A stretch of DNA of 41,826 nt from JBEIDK01 sp040383485 (lineage in GTDB: Bacteria > Bacteroidota > Bacteroidia > UBA4408). Position numbers and translations under genes: made by a program. The stretch spans positions 1 through 41,826 of the forward strand of contig JBEIDK010000016.1 of assembly GCA_040383485.1 (NCBI GenBank). Reading direction: 5' to 3'. Each line of letters begins with the position of its first letter. Within the stretch, counting starts at the first letter, position 1. The notes below the pieces were generated by a model. The model searched no databases and was not told the origin of the DNA. It saw nothing but the letters and a program-made list of their open reading frames with translations. Below, piece by piece: positions 17,133-27,700 of the stretch.

Positions 17133-18335
17133 TTATACTCTTTCTATAATCACAGCATAACCTTGTCCAACACCAATACACATAGTAACAAGGGCGTACT
17201 TCTTTTTTTGTTCATTTAATTCAATGGCTGCAGAGTTTAATATCCTTGCGCCACTCATACCTAGAGGATGACCAAGAGAAATAGCTCCTCCATTAGGATT
17301 TATTCTTGGGTCAAAATCATCTAAACCCCAACTTCTTGTGCAAGCTAATGCTTGTGCTGCAAATGCTTCATTTAATTCAATGATGTCAATGTCATTAAAG
17401 GTCAATCCTGCTTTACTTAGCGCTTTGTTAGCAGCAGCAACTGGCCCTATTCCCATTATTCTTGGTTCAACTCCTGCTGCTGCACTGCTTACTATCTTTG
17501 CTATTGGTTTTAAATGATGAGTTTTAATTCCTTTTTCTGATGCAAACAATATTGCAGCGGCTCCATCGTTAAGCCCTGAGGCATTACCCGCTGTAACTGT
17601 ACCATCTTTTTTGAAAGATGTTTTAAGGCTTGCAAGCCCTTCAATTGTAGTATTATTTTTCGCAAATTCATCCTTGTCAAAAATAATTTCTGCTCCTTTT
17701 TTTTGAGGAATACTTATAGGAGTTATTTCTTTAGAAAGTCTTCCATTTGCTTGGGCAATAGCCGTTTTATGTTGAGACCATAATGCAAACTTATCTTGGT
17801 CTAGCCTATTTATTTTATAAAGTTCTGCAAGATTTTCTGCTGTTTGACCCATTGCATCTGTTCCGTACATTTCATGTAATCTTGGGTTTATAAAACGCCA
17901 TCCAAAACTACTATCGAACATTTGTGAGTCACGCCCAAAAGCAGAAGATGATTTTGAAATTACCCATGGAGCACGAGTCATATTTTCAACTCCTCCAGCA
18001 ATCATTATCTCTGCATCTCCGCATTGTATGGCTCGGGTAGCAGCAATGCTTGCCGATAATCCGGATGCACATAGTCTGTTTACAGTTTCACCTGGCACGC
18101 TATATGGAATTCCTGCCAATAATAACGACATCCTTGCTACATTTCTATTGTCCTCTCCACTTTGATTTGCACAACCCAAAATTACATCTTCAATAGCTTC
18201 TTGGTTTAGGTGAGGATTATTTTTTAATAATGATTTTAAAACATGAGCAGCTAAATCATCAGGTCTTATTGTTGATAAGGCACCTCCAAAGTTTCCAATA
18301 GCAGTTCTTGTTCCATTAATGATGAATGCGTCCAT
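17133..18335 (-). CDS. Acetyl-CoA acyltransferase (PcaF/PaaJ-type thiolase)
   Basis: A 400-residue thiolase. C89 in VNRLCASG is the acyl-enzyme cysteine, with H356 in GHPLGMSGAR and C386 in MCIGVGQG; NEAFAAQ is also present. The stretches CANQSGEDNRNVARM, GWRFINPR and TAGNASGLNDGAA resemble beta-ketoadipyl-CoA thiolase (PcaF/PaaJ) more than fatty-acid FadA, which fits the PaaZ-like gene nearby. General beta-oxidation or acetoacetyl-CoA use cannot be excluded. I choose the ATG at 18335: the longer frame begins with a TTG at 18356 that is part of a perfect -7 element, so that codon is probably untranscribed. Confidence 0.9.
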   Translation of the reverse strand: MDAFIINGTRTAIGNFGGALSTIRPDDLAAHVLKSLLKNNPHLNQEAIEDVILGCANQSGEDNRNVARMSLLLAGIPYSVPGETVNRLCASGLSASIAATRAIQCGDAEIMIAGGVENMTRAPWVISKSSSAFGRDSQMFDSSFGWRFINPRLHEMYGTDAMGQTAENLAELYKINRLDQDKFALWSQHKTAIAQANGRLSKEITPISIPQKKGAEIIFDKDEFAKNNTTIEGLASLKTSFKKDGTVTAGNASGLNDGAAAILFASEKGIKTHHLKPIAKIVSSAAAGVEPRIMGIGPVAAANKALSKAGLTFNDIDIIELNEAFAAQALACTRSWGLDDFDPRINPNGGAISLGHPLGMSGARILNSAAIELNEQKKKYALVTMCIGVGQGYAVIIERV

Positions 18336-18354
18336 AATGTTTAATCTTTTCGAC

Positions 18355-18384
18355 AAACCTATCTCATTTAATGATTTAAAACAA
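18355..18384 (-). promoter_or_regulatory. Promoter of the thiolase gene
   Basis: On the minus strand a TTG (18384-18382) is followed after 19 bases by TAGGTTTG (18362-18355), an exact match to the Bacteroidota -7 consensus. Initiation would fall near 18348, 13 or so bases before the ATG at 18335. This rules against the upstream TTG as the start codon. Confidence 0.6.
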
Positions 18385-18460
18385 AATATTATTAAAAAAA
18401 GGATGTTTAAAATTATTTGCTTTATCGATGAATTGGCTGTCTTATAATTTTTATTAGTTC

Positions 18461-18468
18461 TATGTTTG
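18461..18468 (+). promoter_or_regulatory. -7 promoter element of the giant T9SS protein gene
   Basis: TATGTTTG is an exact TAnnTTTG match, 18 bases before the ATG at 18487, giving a short leader. A TTG at 18433-18435 is 25 bases upstream, slightly long for the -33 spacing. Confidence 0.5.
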
Positions 18469-18486
18469 TAAAAAAATTAACTTAAA

Positions 18487-21400
18487 ATGAAGAAGGTATT
18501 TTTATTATTAATGATTTTGAGTGCATCTTTAATGAATGCTCAATTTACACAACAATTCTTGAATACATGGAACGGTGTTGGTTATAGGGAATACTATAAC
18601 ATTCAAACCATGCAAGATAATTCTGGTAACATTTACGTTGCTGCTGGTTTTTTATCAATCGATTCAATAGCGGCTGCTACGTCTCTACCAATAAAGCGAC
18701 CAGCTGGTTTTGTTGTTGTTAAATATAATGCGGGCACACTTGCCCAAGCATGGAATAGAGTAGTTGAAAGTAGTTTTTGTGATTTTAAAAGTATGGCTAT
18801 CTCATCAACTGGAGATGCATATGTTGCCGCTACAATGAATGTTTCAGGACAAGGAAATAACGCACAGTTTTATAGATATGCATCTAGCAATGGCGCCTTG
18901 GCTGCTAATTATCCTAAAACATATAATAGTGCAGGAACTAACAATGACGAAGCAGTGGGTATTGCAGTGAATTCCTCAGCACAAATTTTTTTAACTGCAA
19001 CTAGCAATGTTGGTAGTTCATCACAAAGTATTACTACTATAAAATACACTAATGCAGCAAATCCTGCTGTTATTTGGACTTCTAATTATGATAATACTGG
19101 AACAACTGATAAGGGATTACAGCTAGTAATGAATGGAACGGACCCTGTTATAGTTGGTGAAAAATTTGGTACCAATAAAGATTTTATTTTGTTGGGCTAT
19201 GCAACTGCTGACGGTTCTAACTACCTTGCTACAACTGTTGGTCAAGACCCAGCATATTCTGATGTTCAATTTTGTCAGCTTACAATCGGAACTGGTTCGA
19301 ATATTTATGTTGGAATAAAAGGGAAAACCGGAGCAACTAGTTTTATGGGTACTGCATATAAATATACTTTTGGAGGTTTTTTATTATCCACTATTACCTT
19401 TTCAGGAACTGGTTCTTTGCTTGATGATAAATTAAGAGTATTAGAACTAAGTAGCGATATTATTATTGCACAAGCAAATCAAAATCAATCCTCTTTAGCT
19501 GTACAAAGATTTAATAGCTCAAATGTTGCAGTTTGGACAAGTGCATACACTGAAAACAATTTTAGATTTGCGGATGCAAAATCAGAATCTACCTCTCCGA
19601 TTGGCATTTATATTACTGGTGCTAATACATCTGGAACCGATGGGAACGACGCAAGAATTATTAAATTAAATGTTGGAGGAACCTCAACTTATGCAACAAA
19701 CTACGACAACTCAAGCTATGTTTCTAACGAAAGTCCATCATCATTAATTGTTACGCAATCTGGTGCTGCAGCGCTTTCTGGTCTTATGTCAGAAAGCAAT
19801 GGTAACCAAAAATTGTTTACAGTAGGTTTTAACACTAGTGGAACACAATCAGGAGGATTAAGAATTATTTCAGACCAAAACGATAACATAAGAAATATTG
19901 TTACCGATGGTTCTGGTAATGTTTACGTATCAGGTAATACAGCTGACGCAGCCCCTCTCAACGATATATTCGTAAGTAAATACAGTAGCGCAGGTGCATT
20001 GCTTTGGAATGTTAGGATTGGAGTTTCTTCAAAAGATGAAACAACAGGCCCAAGACAATTAGCAGTTGATGCAAGTGGAAATGTTTTTGTATCAGGAACA
20101 GTTTTAAATGCTAATAATGATATTTTAATTTCATGTTTACGTAGTTCTGATGGTGCTTTTATTGGTAATGCTACATTTAATGGATCGGCCAATTCATCTG
20201 ATATTCCGCATGCTATAGCAGTTGATGGGAGTTCAAATGTTTACATAACAGGTGAGACTAGAGTTTCTGGTGCAAATAGAAATATTGCAATTTTAAAATA
20301 TAATAAGTTTTGCGTTCAACAGACATTTGCATCTTCATACGAGGGAACTGCTGCTGGCAATGATATTGGTAAGGATATTGTTTTAGATGCTTCAGGTAAT
20401 GTTTATATAGTTGGTGAAAGCGCAACAACAGCTTCTGGTACCACGGATATAATTACTTTAAAATATTCTAATACTGGGACTCAATTATGGGTTAACGCAT
20501 TAAACAGCTCCAATGGAGTAGACGTTGCTGGTGGTATTACTTTGGATGGATTAAATAATGTATATATTACCGGAGGTGTAGTTAACTCAAGTCTAAATTC
20601 GGATGCTGTGACAGTTAAGTATAGCACTTTAGGAGCACAAATTTGGTTAAATACATATAATAACGGAACTAACTCAGAAAGCGGTGCTGATATCAGCGTT
20701 AATTCAAATTTTGAAGTTGGTGTAGGAGGCCAATCAGTAGTAGGCGTTGCACAAGATATTTTAATTGTAAAAATAAATCCTGATGGATCAAACAACTACG
20801 GTACAATATACAATGGTGCTGGTAATAGCAATGATTTTGAAAGAAATATGTTTATTAATCCTTCAGGAAATATTTTTATTGGTGGCCAATTTGTTAATAC
20901 TGGTTCAAATACTGATGGTGTATTATTACATTATAATAATGCCGGCGTATTAACTTCTAATTCAATTGTTAATATTGGTTCAACTGACAATGTAAGTAGG
21001 GTATTTTTCGATAACTCAAATAATGTTTATATTGGAGGTTCTACTAATGCTTCAAGTCCTAATGATGCATTTTTCGGAAGATTTGCAATGCCTGTAACCA
21101 ACGAAGCTCCGCAAGTTTCAAACATTGCAAATCAAACTACGTGTGGAGCTGCAGTAGGTCCGCTTTCATTTACGGTTTTAGATGAAGATATAAGCACAGT
21201 AACTGTTAGTGCTAATTCAAGCAATATATCTGTGATTCCAAATTCAAATATTAGTATAGGTGGTAGCGGAAATGCTCGAACAATTACTGTTTCTCCTCTA
21301 TCTGGGCAATCAGGTCTAATTACCATTTCTGTTATCGCTACCGACGCGTCATCTAATATTACTACAAAAACTTTTACGATTGATGTTTCTTCTATACCTC

Positions 21401-22992
21401 CAACTCCAACTATTTCAGCCAGTGGATCAACAGCTATCTGCTCAGGTGGCAATATAACACTAACGAGTTCATCGTTAACTGGCAATTTATGGAGTACTGG
21501 TGAAACTACACAAGCAATTACAGTTTCAACCGCAAACAATTATTCTGTAACAGTTTCAAATTCTTGCGGATCAGCAACTTCAATTGCTACTTCAACTACA
21601 ATTATTTCTGCACCAACTACACCAACTATAATTGCTGGTAGCGCAACTACTTTTTGCAGTCCAGGTGCAGTAACCTTAACAAGTTCATCAAGTACAAATA
21701 ATACTTGGAGTAATGGTTCAAATGCTGCTAACATTACTGTTACAACAAGTGGTAATTATACCGTAACAGTAAGCAATAGTTGCGGAAGTGCAACATCAGC
21801 CGCAACATCAATTACAGTAAATTCATTGCCAGCTATACCTACTATTTCGGCTGATGGGCCAACAACATTTTGTACACCAGGAAGTGTTAATTTAACTAGT
21901 TCATCCTCATCAAATAATACATGGAGCAATGGATCAACCTTAAACAATATAAATGTAACAACATCTGGTAATTATACAGTAAGCGTTGCAAATAGTTGTG
22001 GTTCGGTAAGTTCATCTCCAACTACTGTTACAGTTAATAACTGTAGTGGATACAACGGTACCGGATTGTTTCCTAACTCTCAATGTGGATATATCACACA
22101 ACCACCAAATGGGTCAATTATTTCTAGTTCAATAACGGGAGCAGTGCAATACAAATTCGATTTTTATCAAGTAGGATCTTCAATTATTTTTGCAAGTAGA
22201 ACACAAAATAGTCCTGCAATAAATTTAGGTACTATTACAACGCCATCAACCGGCACAATAACAAATTCACCTTTTAACTGGGGTACGCAATATGATGTAA
22301 CTGTAACTCCAATTGGCGCGGGCAATGCTTTAGGTAATCCTAGTCAAAAATGTCGTTTGGGTTTTATGGTTCAACCCACTCCTTCTAATATTCCAACAAC
22401 TAGCTTAAGCACTCCAGCTTGTATTTCAAGTCCAACATCTGCTGTAATCATATCAAATAATGCAACAATAAGGTGTTCGGCGGTGGCACAAGCCTCAACT
22501 TTTCAATTTAAATTTGAGAATGTTGCGAATTCGTCAAATGTAGTTATTGCAAATCAAAGTGGCGCGCGTACTAGAACATTGGCTCCCTTGAATTTAACTC
22601 CTGGAGCAACTTATGCAGTAAGTGTTAGGGCTACCATTTATGGAGTACAGGCAACTAATTTTGGGCCTATATGTTATATAAAAATGGCTGGTGGGGTTAA
22701 AGAAATTATTAATGGTGAAGCAAGTAAATCGATTAACAATCAATTTAAATTAAGTGTTACTCCAAACCCTGTTTTAGAAGATGCATTAATAGCTATAGCT
22801 ACTAATGATTATGAAAAAGTAAATCTTAGTATTACGGATATTGCAGGTAAAATTATTTATGAAAATAATGTAATATCAAATAGTAATTTTGAGTTAAAAG
22901 GATTAGGCGTAACTTTTAATTCTGGTATTTATTTTATAACAGCAATTTTGAAAAGTGGTGATAGAAAAACAATTAAATTTGTGATTAGATAA
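18487..22992 (+). CDS. Giant T9SS-exported beta-propeller and repeat protein
   Basis: A 1501-residue exported protein. A signal peptide (1-19, ending LMNAQ) is followed by about 850 residues of SBBP-like beta-propeller repeats, with recurring motifs such as DASGNVFVSG, DGSSNVYITG, DASGNVYIVG and DGLNNVYITG. Next come a cadherin/PKD-like segment (NEAPQVSNIANQTTC...), three near-identical modules of about 72 residues (about 972-1184) and a cysteine-containing pair of domains (about 1190-1410). A type A T9SS sorting tail closes it (VTPNPVLEDALIAI...GIYFITAILKSG, about 1425-1501). It is likely released or attached at the cell surface after sortase-like cleavage. Its task is unknown; propeller/Ig architectures often serve in adhesion. 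It has its own promoter and terminator. Confidence 0.9.
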   Translation: MKKVFLLLMILSASLMNAQFTQQFLNTWNGVGYREYYNIQTMQDNSGNIYVAAGFLSIDSIAAATSLPIKRPAGFVVVKYNAGTLAQAWNRVVESSFCDFKSMAISSTGDAYVAATMNVSGQGNNAQFYRYASSNGALAANYPKTYNSAGTNNDEAVGIAVNSSAQIFLTATSNVGSSSQSITTIKYTNAANPAVIWTSNYDNTGTTDKGLQLVMNGTDPVIVGEKFGTNKDFILLGYATADGSNYLATTVGQDPAYSDVQFCQLTIGTGSNIYVGIKGKTGATSFMGTAYKYTFGGFLLSTITFSGTGSLLDDKLRVLELSSDIIIAQANQNQSSLAVQRFNSSNVAVWTSAYTENNFRFADAKSESTSPIGIYITGANTSGTDGNDARIIKLNVGGTSTYATNYDNSSYVSNESPSSLIVTQSGAAALSGLMSESNGNQKLFTVGFNTSGTQSGGLRIISDQNDNIRNIVTDGSGNVYVSGNTADAAPLNDIFVSKYSSAGALLWNVRIGVSSKDETTGPRQLAVDASGNVFVSGTVLNANNDILISCLRSSDGAFIGNATFNGSANSSDIPHAIAVDGSSNVYITGETRVSGANRNIAILKYNKFCVQQTFASSYEGTAAGNDIGKDIVLDASGNVYIVGESATTASGTTDIITLKYSNTGTQLWVNALNSSNGVDVAGGITLDGLNNVYITGGVVNSSLNSDAVTVKYSTLGAQIWLNTYNNGTNSESGADISVNSNFEVGVGGQSVVGVAQDILIVKINPDGSNNYGTIYNGAGNSNDFERNMFINPSGNIFIGGQFVNTGSNTDGVLLHYNNAGVLTSNSIVNIGSTDNVSRVFFDNSNNVYIGGSTNASSPNDAFFGRFAMPVTNEAPQVSNIANQTTCGAAVGPLSFTVLDEDISTVTVSANSSNISVIPNSNISIGGSGNARTITVSPLSGQSGLITISVIATDASSNITTKTFTIDVSSIPPTPTISASGSTAICSGGNITLTSSSLTGNLWSTGETTQAITVSTANNYSVTVSNSCGSATSIATSTTIISAPTTPTIIAGSATTFCSPGAVTLTSSSSTNNTWSNGSNAANITVTTSGNYTVTVSNSCGSATSAATSITVNSLPAIPTISADGPTTFCTPGSVNLTSSSSSNNTWSNGSTLNNINVTTSGNYTVSVANSCGSVSSSPTTVTVNNCSGYNGTGLFPNSQCGYITQPPNGSIISSSITGAVQYKFDFYQVGSSIIFASRTQNSPAINLGTITTPSTGTITNSPFNWGTQYDVTVTPIGAGNALGNPSQKCRLGFMVQPTPSNIPTTSLSTPACISSPTSAVIISNNATIRCSAVAQASTFQFKFENVANSSNVVIANQSGARTRTLAPLNLTPGATYAVSVRATIYGVQATNFGPICYIKMAGGVKEIINGEASKSINNQFKLSVTPNPVLEDALIAIATNDYEKVNLSITDIAGKIIYENNVISNSNFELKGLGVTFNSGIYFITAILKSGDRKTIKFVIR
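21402..22040 (+). repeat. Three tandem coding repeats of about 216 bases
   Basis: Within the giant T9SS gene, three consecutive units begin near 21402, 21618 and 21834. Each encodes a module of about 72 residues with the pattern PTI.A.G.T.FC..G.V.LTSSSS.NNTWSNGS...I.VTTSGNYTV.V.NSCGS. Units two and three are the closest in sequence. This looks like recent in-gene duplication of an Ig-like module. Confidence 0.8.
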
Positions 22993-23018
22993 TTAACTTT
23001 TACTATTTCAAATTATAT

Positions 23019-23048
23019 AAAGCCAGTCTTATTAATAAGGCTGGCTTT
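23019..23048 (+). terminator. Intrinsic terminator after the giant T9SS gene
   Basis: A self-complementary sequence of 30 bases pairs completely from 23019/23048 inwards, with one G-T pair (27/40), so a stem of 11-13 bp with a small loop is expected. Its GC-rich part is GCCAG/CTGGC, and it is followed by TTTTATTG. It lies 27 bases after the stop codon. The same hairpin could stop transcripts from the opposite strand, where it is followed by TATATAATTT. Confidence 0.8.
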
Positions 23049-23138
23049 TATTGTAAATTAAAGTTAAGTTCAAGAGGTAAAATGGTATTGAAGGAAAATA
23101 ACATTTCAATAACCTAATCTTTAAAAAGGTTTCTCAAG

Positions 23139-23161
23139 ATTAAGTTCATTTTAAACTTAAT
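23139..23161. other. Small AT-rich inverted repeat downstream of the OmpA-like gene
   Basis: ATTAAGTT (23139-23146) and AACTTAAT (23154-23161) are perfect 8-bp arms around a 7-base loop, 40 bases beyond the last gene of the minus-strand operon. It could be a weak terminator, or chance in AT-rich DNA. Confidence 0.25.
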
Positions 23162-23201
23162 AACTCAAACCAGCTCTATTTCTTTTGATATACTTATTTT
23201 A

Positions 23202-24422
23202 CTATTTACCCTGAGTAAAAATAAATTCAATTCTTCTATTTTTCTCAGTTTCCTCATCCGAACATTTTACACCATCAATGCATTCATTAATAGGTTGAGT
23301 TTCTCCATATCCAGTAGCTAATATTCTTCCTTTATCAATTCCTTTTTGAATTAAATAATTAGAACAAAGATCCGCTCTTAATTGCGATAATTTTAGGTTA
23401 GCCTCATTCTCACCTTTGCAATCAGTATGAGAAAAAATTTCAACCTTAAGTTTAAGATCATTGTGCATTACAATAGACATGGTATCTAGTTTTCCTTTTG
23501 CATACTCAGACAATACATTTTCTCTTAATTTGAAGAGGTTCTCAGAAAAGTACAATTCCTTTATACCTTTAGTTTCTTTCATATCAATCATGTCGCCCTT
23601 TGTTATAGTTGCAGCATATCCATTCTTTGTTACACTAAAATCATCAATAAGCTCACCTGAAGTATTTTCAATTCTTAATTTTTGATTGCCTTTTAAATAA
23701 TCTGATTTGCCAATATTAAAAGTTAAGGAAGATTGATTTTCGATATTCTTAACTATGAAAGCTCCATTTTGATTGGTAACAACTTTCTGCACAGTGTCAT
23801 TCTTGTTGTTTGTAATATACACAGTTTGATTACTCAATCCTTTTTTATCTATATCTTCTCCTTGTAATATTTTACCCGCAATTTCATTTACACCTTTTGT
23901 TTTTTCAACTTTATATTCTTCTAAAGCCTCTTCGACCATTGCTATTGTTGGGTTAATACTCTTTACTTGTCCTTCTTCATTTACAAGAATACTATACGGT
24001 ACTTTCGATAATTTATATTGTTTTATATAATAGTCATTTATACCTTTAGTAGCAATATAGTTTTTCATCGATTCTAGATTATTCTCTACAATTTCTTGTT
24101 CCCATTTACTCCTATCTTTATCTAATGAAATAAGAATAACATCAAACCCAGTAATATTATAGTATTTTTCTTCAGAATTTCTTTTGTAGAGTCGTTTAAT
24201 CTTGTTCAAATCTTTTTTTGACGAAACACTATCAACAGACCAAAACCTCATGTAAACTAATTTCTGGTCATAAGGGAAACTAAACTTATCAACCTTGTGG
24301 TCATAAGATGGTAGCGAAATTGGATACAGTGGGTCATTTACCTTAAGCCCACCAGGCTGAGCATAACTTGTAATAACACAAGAAATTAAAAATACTAAAG
24401 TGAATATTTTATTTGATTTCAT
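23202..24422 (-). CDS. Thioredoxin-like/OmpA-like periplasmic protein, last gene of the Sia-type operon
   Basis: A 406-residue exported protein (signal peptide 1-21, ending SYAQ). Residues of about 25-175 look like a TlpA/thioredoxin-fold domain (MRFWSVDSVSSKKDLN, VILISLDKDRSKWEQ, SKVPYSILVNEEGQV) but lack the CxxC redox pair. A carboxypeptidase-regulatory-like beta domain follows (about 190-245; TNQNGAFIVKNIE). The end (about 290-406) is an OmpA C-like peptidoglycan-binding domain: FSHTDCKG with D334, LSQLRADLCSNYL, ILATGYGETQPI and NRRIEF with R397. It probably sits in the periplasm bound to the cell wall. Its ATG is 2 bases after the stop of a SiaC-like gene, so it is tied to the partner-switch operon. 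The specific role is unknown. Confidence 0.85.
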   Translation of the reverse strand: MKSNKIFTLVFLISCVITSYAQPGGLKVNDPLYPISLPSYDHKVDKFSFPYDQKLVYMRFWSVDSVSSKKDLNKIKRLYKRNSEEKYYNITGFDVILISLDKDRSKWEQEIVENNLESMKNYIATKGINDYYIKQYKLSKVPYSILVNEEGQVKSINPTIAMVEEALEEYKVEKTKGVNEIAGKILQGEDIDKKGLSNQTVYITNNKNDTVQKVVTNQNGAFIVKNIENQSSLTFNIGKSDYLKGNQKLRIENTSGELIDDFSVTKNGYAATITKGDMIDMKETKGIKELYFSENLFKLRENVLSEYAKGKLDTMSIVMHNDLKLKVEIFSHTDCKGENEANLKLSQLRADLCSNYLIQKGIDKGRILATGYGETQPINECIDGVKCSDEETEKNRRIEFIFTQGK

Positions 24423-24424
24423 AT

Positions 24425-24799
24425 TTAATTTGTTTCTAAGTAGTTAAATTTTAAGCCGGTTAATTCTTCGAAAAAATAGCCTGACTCTCTCATTTCAGAA
24501 TCATCTCCAATTAAAAACCAGTTAATTTTGCAGTTAAAATTATTATCTGTTTTTGATTTTATAATGAACAATAAATTCAAAATACATTTTGAGGAACCAG
24601 TATTGAAATAATCAAATGTAAAATCAAGTTCCATTTCATTATTCTCGGCAATAAATGCATCTAAATTATCTTTAATTTCATTAAAAAAGGAAATAGGGTT
24701 CTCGGGCGAACAAACACCTTTGATAGATAATTTTTTCATATCAAAGTTTAAATAAACCTCTGGTGTACTCTCGGTATATTCTTTTTTAAAAATTCTCAT
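24425..24799 (-). CDS. SiaC-like (DUF1987) phosphoprotein, copy 1
   Basis: A 124-residue single-domain cytosolic protein of the SiaC/DUF1987 family. In Pseudomonas the relative is phosphorylated by SiaB and dephosphorylated by SiaA on a threonine, and in the unphosphorylated form it activates a diguanylate cyclase. The family pattern is visible: ESTPEVYLNF, the LSIKGVCSPENP turn, and FDYFNTGSSK with T67 at the phosphoacceptor position (T68 in P. aeruginosa). It differs from copies 2 and 3 in having a glycine after the threonine and no tryptophan in the central helix. Its ATG overlaps the stop of the phosphatase-kinase gene by one base (TAATG), which strongly suggests it is that enzyme's own substrate. 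Confidence 0.88.
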   Translation of the reverse strand: MRIFKKEYTESTPEVYLNFDMKKLSIKGVCSPENPISFFNEIKDNLDAFIAENNEMELDFTFDYFNTGSSKCILNLLFIIKSKTDNNFNCKINWFLIGDDSEMRESGYFFEELTGLKFNYLETN

Positions 24800-27700
24800 T
24801 AGTTTGCTAATACTTTATTTGATATTGCTTTTAAAAAAACCTCGATGCTGAAGTGAAAAAGATTATCAGTAACTTGTGTTAAGTCATAATTATAATTTTG
24901 TTCAGATTTGGATACAATTGTCAATAATCCTAAGCCTGCATTTCCTTCAGTATTTAAACTTGAATTTAAAAAAGTATCAGTATAAACGGATTTTAATTCA
25001 TCTTTACTAAGAATTTTATACTTAGTTAATTTTTCATTTAAATATGTTTTACTTTCACTATCAATGAGGTTACCAGAGTAGAGGTATAACCCATTCTCGT
25101 CTGCATTAAGTATAAAATAAGGTTCAATTTCAATACTAACTTCCTGATGTTTATTAATATTCTGCATAATTTCAGTTGAAAGCATTTTGACCTTAGTAAT
25201 GAAACCTTTGGAATATTGGTCAGGATTTAGCTTTCTTTCTATAAGCTTTACCGTTGAAAGTATTATTTCTTGAGTAATTTTTCCGTAAATAATTATCAAA
25301 TTATTTACACTAGATTCTTTGATTGAAATCTTATTCAAGACTTCTCTAATTTTAGGATTCTCCGCCATTGAAAAATTATTTTCTATTTTTAAATTTGGTT
25401 TAAATGCAAGAATTGTAATATCATCAGTTTGTTTCGAACTTCCTTTTTGATTTTGATACAAAGTTAATAGTTTATCTTTTTGAATTACTAAATCTTCGTC
25501 GATATTTTCTTGAATTGTCTGTTTTAAAATTCTACTACCCAGTCTTTTTCTTGTTGTTTCAATATTTTGGTCTTGAAACCCATCAGTATACATAAATATA
25601 GTGTCATGTTCTGTTATTGGAATAATAGTTTCAGAAAATTCAAATCCTTCATCAGGTATTTCACCTATCGAAAGTCTATCACCTTTATACTCATTAAACT
25701 CTTTATTGCCATGAATCAATAAATAACTCCTCGCTCCAGCAAAGGTCATTTTTTTTTCTGTTTTATCAATTTCTAATAACATTACATCCATTCCATCTGA
25801 ACCTAAATCGTTTTTTTCATTATTAACAAGTCGGCTAATATTTTCATTTAGCTTTTTTAGAATTCCAGCAGGTGTTAAATAGTAATTGTTTATGATATGG
25901 TTAATTTCTTGATAACCAATAATTGAAATCAATGAACCTGGAACCCCATGTCCTGTGCAGTCTGCCATAGCAACATACAGTTTATCACCTTTGGTTTTTA
26001 TGTAATAAAAATCTCCTCCAACAATATCTCGAGGCATATCAATAACAAATGAGCTTATAAAAAAATCGTCAAGTTGATGGCCCTTTAACAGCAATGAACG
26101 TTGTATTTTGGAAGAATATGAAATACTATCCATTACTAAATTATTTTTACCTTCAATAATAATTTTCTGTTCGTTTATTTCACTTAAACTATCTTCTAAC
26201 TTTATGTTACTACTTTGTAAATTTTCTCCAATTATTTTTAATTGAACATTTGAAGCTTGAATAATCTTTTTCTGTTTAATGTTTGTGTAAAATCCGAATC
26301 CAAGTAGGCCAATAAAAGTGCTTAAAACCAGTAAACCGATAAAGAGATATTGCTCTTTCTTTTTGTTACTTGCTAACTCAAGATTTTTTAAATTATTTTC
26401 TTTAATATCAATTAGTCTTAGACTATTCAATAATTTTATTTGACCTTTACTTTTTTCATTCTCCAATGCTTTTATTTCTTTCTCTTTATTTACCCTATCA
26501 TATTCTTTCATTAATTTTTCCTTTTCAAGTTGACCGCTTAATAATGCTAATGATTGTAATGCCTGGTCCTTTTCTAGGGCTTGTGTTACTAGCGCTTTTT
26601 GTTTAATTTCATTGTCTTTTTTTATTAATAATAGCTCTTGCTCTTTTTGTTTTGATTCCAACTTAATTCTAATTAATTCAAGTTCTTTCTTTTCTCTATT
26701 TGATATTTCTTCTTCAGTAGTTGATATTAAATTATTAGCATTTGTTTCATCAACATTTCTTTTCTCATTTTCTTCTGTAATTTGTTGTTGTGTTAAATTT
26801 TTGGTTTCAGTAAAAAGTTTAAAATAGTTTTGCGATTTCATATAATCAGAATTAACGGCATATACCTCTGATAAAATAAAATATGCATTGGCAAGGTTTC
26901 TATAATCTTTGTTTGGTTGAGAAATTGAAACAGCAGTTTCGCAGCTTTGAATAGCTAAAAGTGGCTTGCCTTCAAGGAAATAATTCTTAGCTATAATATT
27001 ATTTAACTCTGCAATTTTTCTACTATTTTTTAACTTCGTATATAATTTGAGAGCATCTTGATAATTGGTATTCGCTTCAGTAAAATCTTTTAAATGGGTA
27101 TAAGTAAGGCCGATATTTGTTTTTATTTCAGGCAGTAAATTTTCATTCTTATATCTCATTAAATAATCAATTGACTTTAATAAATAAATTTTAGATGATT
27201 TATAATCTCCCAATCTCCGATATAAAAAACCAATGTTATTACAATTTGTTATTTTTTGTAGTAGAAATATAGAACTGAAATTGTCGGATTTATCTTTAAT
27301 GTATTTTACATTCTCATTCATTAGTTTTTCTAATGACCTAAACTCAATGGCCTTATTTAGTAGGCTATCATATTTTAATGCATAGCTAATTGCTAATGCA
27401 TCGTCATCATTTTGCGATGTGCATAAAACAAGTAAAGATAAGGTTTTTAGATAATCGTACTCTGATATTGATTTAGCATTAAATTCATTAGTTAGTAAAA
27501 TCTCAATGGTTTGATTATAGCTTTGTAAATCATAGTAATATTGTGCTTTTAAATACTCAACTTGAAACTTCAAAATTGGTGCTTGATAAGCACATTCCAT
27601 TAAAAAATCAATCGATTTTTTGATTGCATTAAGCTTGTAATTAATGATAGATAAAACCAGATTGGAGTGGTTTATACCAAGTTCATAATTATTTTGAAGG

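Noticed and set aside
21132..21947. Three minus-strand open frames with hydrophobic, valine-rich translations
   Set aside because: They mirror the Thr/Ser/Asn-rich repeats of the giant T9SS gene, which biases the reverse frame to stay open.
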